The position numbers were made by a program, and so were the translations under genes. A stretch of DNA of 64,000 bases, taken from positions 20,989,934 to 21,053,933 of the forward strand of contig NC_045138.2 of NCBI RefSeq assembly GCF_008831285.2, read 5' to 3'. The DNA comes from Nymphaea colorata. Lineage: Eukaryota; Streptophyta; Magnoliopsida; Nymphaeales; Nymphaeaceae. Of this stretch, positions 13,001-22,200 are shown one piece after another; the first letter of the stretch is position 1; each line of letters opens with the position of its first letter. The notes under the pieces were generated by a model. It was given only the letters and a program-made list of their open reading frames with translations. It was not told the origin of the DNA and did not search any database.

Positions 13001-16000
13001 GTTTATTTTTTTATTTATTTTTGTTAGCAAAGGGAACTAGCTGTTGGCTGCTCCCAGCGGCTAGAAATCTAGCCGTTGGAACTGCCCAACAGCTAGCTCC
13101 TTCTTCCTTCCTTTCTTTTATAAATAAGGGACTTGGGTCCCTTGCTTAGGATGGGCTTTAAGGCCTGATTTTGGGTATTCTTTGAGATTGAGTACAAGTT
13201 TTTTATCTCTAGTTTGAGGTTTCTCCTTGTGAGATTTATTGGAGTGGTTTGTTGAATCAGAAAGTTTATTGTAAGTGTAGTAGTTTTCTGATTATTTAAA
13301 AGTTGGAGTCCTGTTTTGTCTTTTTACAACTTTATGAGGCTTCCTTATATAACAGCTCTAGATGTGCCCTAACCTCTCTTTAAGTAGAGACTAGGGCACG
13401 ATAATAAAAATATCTCTTTCACGTCTCTCTCTCTCTCTTCCACGTGCAACATGGTATCAGAGCCTCGTCTCCCTGGACCTGTCTGACTCCAGCTGCTGAT
13501 CGTCTTCCCTCTCCTGCTTTCCTTCTCTCTTTTTCTTCCTCTTCATCTCTAGTATCCTGTCCAGATCTGTCGTGGGTAACAGTTTGCCCTAAGGGGCTGT
13601 ATCTTATGGGAGATCAGGGATCTAATCACTGCCAAGACATGATCAGTAGTGATTAGATGCCCTAGATCTGGTAGTTTCAAGGTCTGAAGATCGTTGGGGA
13701 TATGAAGACACATGTTTCAAAGTAGTTGCAAGGTCTGAAGATCATTGGGGATATGAAGACACATGTTTCAAAGTTGTGGGTGATGGTTGCAGTCAAAGGC
13801 AGCCATTGCAGTCAAAGGCAGACTATTTTTTTAATGATCTCGTGGTTAATGGATGACTGATTTGTATTCTTCAGAAGTTTACGTTGTGGATACTAGGGTT
13901 TGATGTTCTCTACCTCTAGTTATTTCTGTTATATAATTATGAAGTTGAAGACATGTCGTGGTTGAAGGTATGTAGTCTGGTAAAATCTGCATGAAGAAAG
14001 TCTGCACGTTTGCTTTTTTTTTTTTTCTCTGAAACTCCTGCTACAAAATACAGACAATAGGCAGATTGGTGAAGGAGGTTTGTGTCGTTTACTGTTTTGT
14101 TTGTTGAAGTCTTCGTGGAGAAGGGCAAGATTATTTTCTGTGGGTTATTGATGTGCATGCGATGTTGCTGATTTCTACTTTGTTTATCAGCTCCCTTGCA
14201 TGACTGATTATAAATAGGACTGATTTCATGCGCCCTAACTGCTGCACAATTTTATTGTGGTATTCTTGTTCTTAATTCCTGTTGTGGTTCATTATGGTTG
14301 AGAGCAACAAACCAGAGGGTGGTAGTGATCATAAAGGAGCTGGAAATCCCTTCTCCTATGGATCTACTGTGAAGTTAGATGGACACAACTATGAACTGTG
14401 GTCCAGGTCCTTTATGTTGTCAGTTAAAGGACATCGAAAGAGGCACATAATTGAAGAGGATGAACCTATTGACAAGTCAGGGAAGTACATGACCTAGGAA
14501 GAGGACGACAACATAGTTATGTCTTGGATTATGAATAGCGTCCAACCACAAATTGCCTCTACTATTACTTACTATACTACTGTTAAGGAGATGTAGGAAT
14601 TCCTTAGGCAGACATATTCACAAGATAAAAATGTAAGTAAAATCCTCCAAGTTGAAGAAGAATTGCACAATCTCCGACAGGAAATCAAGATGTATCACAA
14701 TACTTTGCAACAGTTAAAGCTACGTATGAGCGACTGAAATTCTTGCGCCCTCCATGCAAATCTTGTTATAAGTCACACTTTGAACCTACCATGGTTGCAA
14801 AGTTTCTTGCTTGTCTTTCTCCTAAGTATGCCGTTGCCAAAGATCAGATGCTCACTGGGAGTGAAATTCCTGATCTCTCTGATGCATACAACAGACTTAG
14901 TCGCCTGACTATTAGCTTGTCCTAATCAGCTAATGTGATGCCAGCTTCTGCGCTTGCTGTGGGGGGTGGTTGTGGTCAGGGCACCACCTATAGTGCCAGA
15001 GGAAGAGGTATAGGTCGTGGAACTGGTGGTCGTGGGAGGTTCCAATGCACCTATTGTGGAAAGATAGGACACTTGGAGGATCGTTGTTGGGATAAACATG
15101 GTCGTCCATCCTCTATGTCACAGGGGAGAGGTATGGTCACCAAACAAGGCAAGAGTCTTACTCTTCCTCCCATGGGTTCTACACAGGTTGCCACTCCTGC
15201 TGTGGATGGCCCGTCGTCTAGCACAGTATCAGAGACAATTACAGTTAGCAGTGACAGATTTGAGTATGAACAGTTTTTGACACACAAAGCCTCACAGGCT
15301 TCAGCTTCCATAGCTTTGACTGATCGAGCCTTCTCAGCGGATACGTCCACGTCTGAATCAGGTATCTCTTGGATTATTGACTCGGGAGCATCGAGACATT
15401 TTTGCAGTAGACCTGGTTCTTTTACTATTTTACATAGATTCTCTCAGCCACGTCATGTCAAAATTGCAGATGGTAGAATGTCACCCATATTGGGTTATGG
15501 AGATGTGAAGCTTTCTCAATCCATGACTATTCCACATGTTTTATATGCTCCTGAATTTCCATCTCATTTGCTCTTTGTCAAACAGTTGACTACTGATTTA
15601 CACTATCGCATTATTTTTGACCCTGGTTCATGTTCATTTCAGGACTTACAAATTGGGAAGACGATTGGTGGCGGCTATGAGAAAGGGGGCGTCGACATCC
15701 TGTCGGTTCCTATGGGTCTTGCTGCTACCTCCTCTACATTAGAGTCTACATTCTTCCAATGGCATCTCAGGCTTGGTCATCCTTCAACGCCCAAGCTCCG
15801 TTCTATCTTACCTAATGTCTCAGTTCCAGATTCTTTTCAATGTGAGGCTTGTCAACTTGGCAAGCACACTCGTAGTAGTTTTCCTTCGAGTCTTAGTCCT
15901 TCGAGTCAAGGGTTGTTTGATCTTCTCCATGTTGATGTGTGGGGGCCTAGCAGGGTTACTAGCCAAGCTAAGTTTAGGTATTTTATGGTCGTTGTTGATG

Positions 16001-19000
16001 ATTACTCTCGAGTCAGTTGGGTGTTCCTTTTAAAGGAAAGGTCTGAAGCAGTTTGCATTCTCAAAAACTTGATTATTGAAATAAAAACTCAGTTTGATTC
16101 CGTTGTTAAGTGTATTCGCACTGATAATGCTCTCGAGTTCAAATCATCTATCTTAATGACCTTTTATGCTGAAAATGGTATCTCTCCTCAATTTACATGC
16201 ACTCATACCTCACAACAGAATGGAGTTGCCGAACGAAAACATAGGTAACTTCTAACTGTTGCTCGTACCTTAATGTTTCATAATCATGTACCTGCATACT
16301 TGTGAGGTGATGCCATACTCATGGCTTGTTACCTAACAAATCGTTTACCTTCATCCTCCATTGAAAACAAAGTACCCATTAAACTTGTTTATTCCAATCG
16401 AAGCTTATTTCTTGTTGCACCTAAAGTTTTTGGGTGTACCTGTTTTGTTCATATTCTTGGGTCTAAACGTGATAAACTTTCTGCGCAAGCCATTAAATGT
16501 GTGTTCGTTGGCTATCCTAAAAACCAAAAAGGATACAAGTGCTTTGACCCTATAACTCAAAAAGAGTATATCAGTGCGGATGTCACTTTTTTTGAGTCTC
16601 AGTCCTACTTTAGTCCTACTTCAGTGTCGTCTGAGATGCCATGTTGTATTCCTCTACCTATTCCTCCTATCCCGTTGCAATCTTTTCCTTCACCATTTCC
16701 TTCTCCCACTTCGACTATGAATAGGTTCCACGACCCTCCATTGGTCTACACTCGGCGACAGGATCCCTCTCATGGTCGACCATCAGACTCTCCTCAGGAT
16801 GTGAGCTCCACTGAAGTAAGTATACCTGATGTTGATCATTCACAGGACTTGACAGTGTACCATGCATCCTATCTCTCACTTTGTTTTCATTGACCATCTT
16901 GATGACAACTTACAACAGTTTCTTAAGGCTATGTCAGTCTATACTGTACCAACTGGTCATCAACAGTCTTTAGTAGACTGTAAATGGCGGAAAGCTATGT
17001 AAGATGAGATGGATGCTCTCGTACAACATCATACTTGGGAATTGGTTGATCTACCTGAAAATTGTGACATTGTTGGCTCCAAATGGGTATTTACGGTCAA
17101 GTATCATTCAGATGGGTCAGTAGAGCGATATAAGGCTCGATTAGTGACTAAGGGTTACACTCAGTCATACGATGACTTTTTTGAGACGTTCTCTCCTGTG
17201 GCTAGGTTGGGCACTATTCGCCTCATTATTTCTGTTGCAGTACACTCTGATTGGCCTATGTATCAGCTTGATGTGAAGAATGTCTTTCTTTATAATGATC
17301 TTGAGGAGACTGTATATATGCAGCAACCCCCAGGGTTTGAGCGACAGAGGGAGTGTAGTAAAGTGTGTCGTTTGAAGAAGGCGACTTATGGACTCAAACA
17401 AAGTCCCAGGGCATGGTTCCACAAATTATCAGAGGTGGTTTCACAATGTGGATTTGAAAGATCTCTTTTGGATCATTCTCTATTCATCAGGAAGACCTCC
17501 AAAGGTATAGTTGTTATGGTAGTATATGTTGATGACATTATCTTGACAGGTGATTGTGATCAAGAAATCTCAGCTACAAAGGCTTTCCTTCAAAAGCATT
17601 TTGTCACGAAAGATCTTGGTCACTTGCGATATTTTCTTGGGATTGAGGTTGCGCAGAACAAAAAAGGTATAGTATTGTCTTGGAGGAAGTATGTCCTTGA
17701 CCTACTCCAGGATACAGGGATGTTAGGAACCAAGCCAGCTAATCTCCCTATGAATCCACGTCTTCATCTTCATGATAATCAATTGAATCTAGTAGATTCA
17801 CGATCTTATAGGTCTCTCATTGGCAAATTTCTTTATGTTACTGTAACAAGACCAGACATTAGCTTTGCTGTTGGGAAATTAAGTCAGTTTATGGAAAAAC
17901 CTAGAAGAGTCCACTGGGATGTTGCGTTGATGGTGTTGAAATACCTAAAGTCATCCCCGGGCAGAGGCCTCTTCTTTAAGAAAAGTGAATCTCTAGAAGT
18001 TGTAGCTTACAGTGATGCTGATTATGCAGGGTCTGTTGATGATAGAAAATCCACCACTGGCTTCTGTATCTTTGTTGGGGGCAATCTCATATCATGGAGA
18101 AGTAAGAAACAAAATGTAGTCTCTAGATCCAGTGCGGAGTCTGAATATAGAGCAATGGCTCAAACAGCTACTGAGTTGACGTGGGTTAAATCTGTGCTAA
18201 CAAATATGAATATTCATGTTCCTCTTCCTATGAAAATGTACTGCGATAACAAGGCTGCTACTTATATTGCAAACAACCCAGTATTTCATGAAAGAACTGT
18301 TGAATTAGAAGAGTTTATGTTTCTAGGTGGTTCTTTACAATATCTAATAGTTAGGAGGTCTGTTTAAACATTTCTCTATTTTCTGTTGATGTACTTTGTA
18401 AATCTCTCTTCAACCCTAATCTCTTTATTATGGAGATTAGGGTTAGTGAATGAGGTTACGTTTTCTCTCTCTAAGGCTGCCGGCTGTTACATGGTATCAG
18501 AGCCGGTGATCTCCACCCTTCTCCGCCGGTGGCTATCGTGATTTTCCGGCGACCCCTTCTCCTCTTCCTCTCCCATCTCTTCCCACTTCTTCTCTTCCTC
18601 TATCCCTCCTTTCTCTCTTCTCTCTGCTGATCGAAAGATAGTGAAGCAGTGTGAAAGGGGAACCTAATCACATGTGAGAGGTATTTGTGATTAGGTCCCC
18701 AATGTGGATGTAGTGGAGCGTAAGCAACTGCGTGGGAGTTGCAGTGGAAAGTTGTAAGTCAGATCTAGCTTCATGGATGAATAGCAGCACATGGACTCCA
18801 TTATTATTCAGATCTAGGCTCATGGGAAGCGTAGCTGCATGTGGATTTAGTTCAGATCTGGGCTCGTGGAAGATTAAATGCACGTGAACCATATTCTTAT
18901 CATATTTTTGATGACTGTGGAAAAGTGGCTGCAAGTGGAGTAGCTGCACATTGGGTATATTTTTTTATCAGATTGAATGTCTGTTTTATAATCTGGTGGA

Positions 19001-19179
19001 CTGATTTGGAACAACAAAGTTTTTTTATATGCATATGTGGATATGTAGAAGCCTGGTGGACTGTTTTGAACAAGAAGTTCGTATATTCTTGTTCATTTAT
19101 TGATTGCTGTGATTGGTGGAGTGATTTACTGAGCGGCAAGTTCACAGAAATTCTTTTTAAGGACTGCTTTTGGTGCAAG

Positions 19180-19238
<59 letters not shown>

Positions 19239-22200
19239 GCTGCCTAAGTTTTCTCAAGTTGATTGTTTTGATTGTTGCATGCTATACTCTTGATTGTATC
19301 ATAGCGCAACCAGATTAAGATCACATTGTCAAGTCGTGCACTATGGCCATTGAAGGCAAGACAGAGACACAATATGAGCATAAGAACACAGACAATCTCT
19401 TTTCTTATGGCTTCACTGTAAAGTTAGATGCTCCTAAGTTGGAAGACAGATGTTGGGATAAGCTTGGTCGTCCTTCCGCTGTACCCCTAGGAAAAGGTGT
19501 TGCATTTAAGCAGGGCAAGAATTCATTACAATCTCCTATTGGATCTATCCAGGCAGCTTCATCAGTAGTAGAGGGGTCTTTACCTTCTTTCAATCCTGTG
19601 ACTGTGACTGTGAATATCAACAAGTCAGAGTATGAGGAGTTCTTAGCACACAAATCTACTCAATCGTCGGCCTCTACAGTTATGATAGACAGTGCTATGT
19701 CCGTTGATGCTGCTCCACATGATACATGTACTACTTGGATTATTGATTCAGGAGCATCGAGACACTTTTGTAGTAGGCCTTCTATGTTTATCGTGCTACA
19801 CTCATTACATCAGACACGTCATGTGAGACTTGCAAATGGTAGATGGTCTCTTATTATGGGCTATGGAGATATTAAGATTTCTCAGCTTATGACAATTCCT
19901 AATGTGTTATATGCTCCTAAGTTTCCCACTAATCTTTTATCAGTTGGACAATTGATTAATGATTTACATTGTCGTGTTACATTTGACTCTGGTGTATGTT
20001 CATTTCAGGACTTGCAAACTAGGAAAACGATTGGTGGAGGCTATGACAATTCCTAATGTGTTATATGCTCCTAAGTTTCCCACTAATCTTTTAAGGACCC
20101 CACACATCAACATGGAGAAGATCAAATAGTCCACAACTAGAAATGGGGCATCTACTTCCTGTTTGATTCTGTGGGTATTGCAGCTGTCTCGACTTCTCGA
20201 CTTCTTCATTGTCCTCCTCCTTCCAGTGGCATCTCAGACTTGGTCATCCATCTGTCTCCAAGGTTCATCACCTACTTCCTCATCTATTAGTTCCAGAGTC
20301 GTTCCAATGTGAGGCCTGTCAATTTGGCAAGCACACCCGTAGCAGTTATTCATCGAGTCTTAGTCCGTCTAGTTGTGGACTATTTGATCTTCTTCATGTT
20401 GATGTGTGGGGTCCTAGCAGAGTTGCTAGTAGGTCTAGATTTTGTTTTTTCCTCGTCATTGTTGATGATTATTCTCGAGTCACTTGGGTTTTCCTTTTGA
20501 AAGAAAGGTCTGAGGTCATATGTACTCTCAAGAACCTTATTATTGAAATAAAGACCCAGTTTGGTATTCTTGTTAAAAGCGTTCGCACTGATAATGCTCT
20601 TAAGTTCAAGGCATCTACCTTAATGAAATTTTACTCTGATAATTGCATTTCTTCTCAGTTTACTTGTCCCCATACCTCCCAACAAAATGGAGTAGCTGAG
20701 TGAAAACATCGCCAACTTTTAAATGTGGCACACTCCCTAATGCTTCATACTAATCTACTTACCTATTGCTCTTCGTAAAGGCAAGCGACAATGTACTCTG
20801 CATCCTATATCTCATTTTGTTTCTACTGACGGTGTTGGTAAAAGTATGCAACAGTTTATTCAAGCTCTGGCGGCCCATGCAGTTCCTACTTGTCACCAAC
20901 AGGCCTTATTAGATACCCAATAGAGACAAGCTATGCAAGAAGAGATGAATGCATTAGTTCAGCGAGACACTTGGGAACTTGTTGATCCTCCTCCTGGTTG
21001 TGACATTGTTGGCTCCAAGTGGGTATTCACAGTGAAATATAATTCTGATGGTTCTATGGAAATATACAAAGCTCGGTTGGTTGCTAAGGGCTACACGCAG
21101 ACTTACGGGATTGATTTCTTCGAGACTTTCTCTCCTGTTGCTCGGTTGGGAACCATTCGTCTTATCATCTCTGTGGCTGAACACCATGACTGGCACATGT
21201 ATCAGCTTGATGTCAAAAATGCTGTTTTGTATGGTGATCTCGATGAGACTGTCTATATGCCACAACCACCAGGGTTTGAACGACAGGGGGAGTGTGGAAA
21301 AGTGTGTAAACTGAAGAGAGCTATTTATGGACTCAAGCAGAGTCCTCGTGCTTGGTTTCACAAGTTCTCTGAGGTAGTCTCAAACTGTGGCTTTGCGAGA
21401 TCCCCTCTTGATCATTCTCTGTTTATCAAGAAGAATTCCAGGGGTATGACCGTTCTAGTAGTTTATGTTGATGATATTATCCTGACAGGTGATTCCGATC
21501 AAGAAATTTCTGATACAAAGTTGTTCCTTCAAAAACACTTTGTGACGAAAGATCTTGGTCAACTACGATATTTCTTGGGAATAGAGGTGGCTCGCAATGG
21601 GTAAGGTGTAGTTCTCTCTCAACGAAAGTATGTTCTGGATTTATTGCAAGACACCGGGATGCTAGGAGCTAAACCGGCCAATCTACATATGAATCCACGC
21701 ATACATCATCATGATGACCAATCAGAATTAGTCGATTCTCGATCATACAGGTCTCTTATTGGAAAGCTCCTCTATGTTACTGTGACCAGACCAGACATTA
21801 GTTTTGCAGTGGGGAAACTAAGTCAATTTATGGAAAGACCCAGGAAAGTTCATTGGGATGCTGCTTTAATGGTGGTCAAATATCTGAAATCGTCTCATGG
21901 CAAAGGACTTTTGTTCACAAAAGGCAAGACCCTGGATGTGGAAGCCTATAGTGATGCTGACTATGCTGGCTCAGTCGAAGACAGGAAATCTACCACAAGA
22001 TTCTGTGTATTTGTGGGAGGCAACCTTATATCTTGGAGAAGCAAAAAGCAAGGTGTGTTGTCAAGATCTAGTGCAGAATCTGAATACAGAGCTATGGCTC
22101 AAACTGCCGCTGAAATGACTTGGGCTAAATCCATGCTATCTAGCCTAAGTGTGTCAATTCCGCTTCCCATGAAGATGTATTGTGACAATCGAGCAGCCAC

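Noticed and set aside
18841-19293. 150-codon plus ORF
   Set aside because: Part of the E3 leader; its length comes from the (TA)n tract read as Tyr-Ile repeats.
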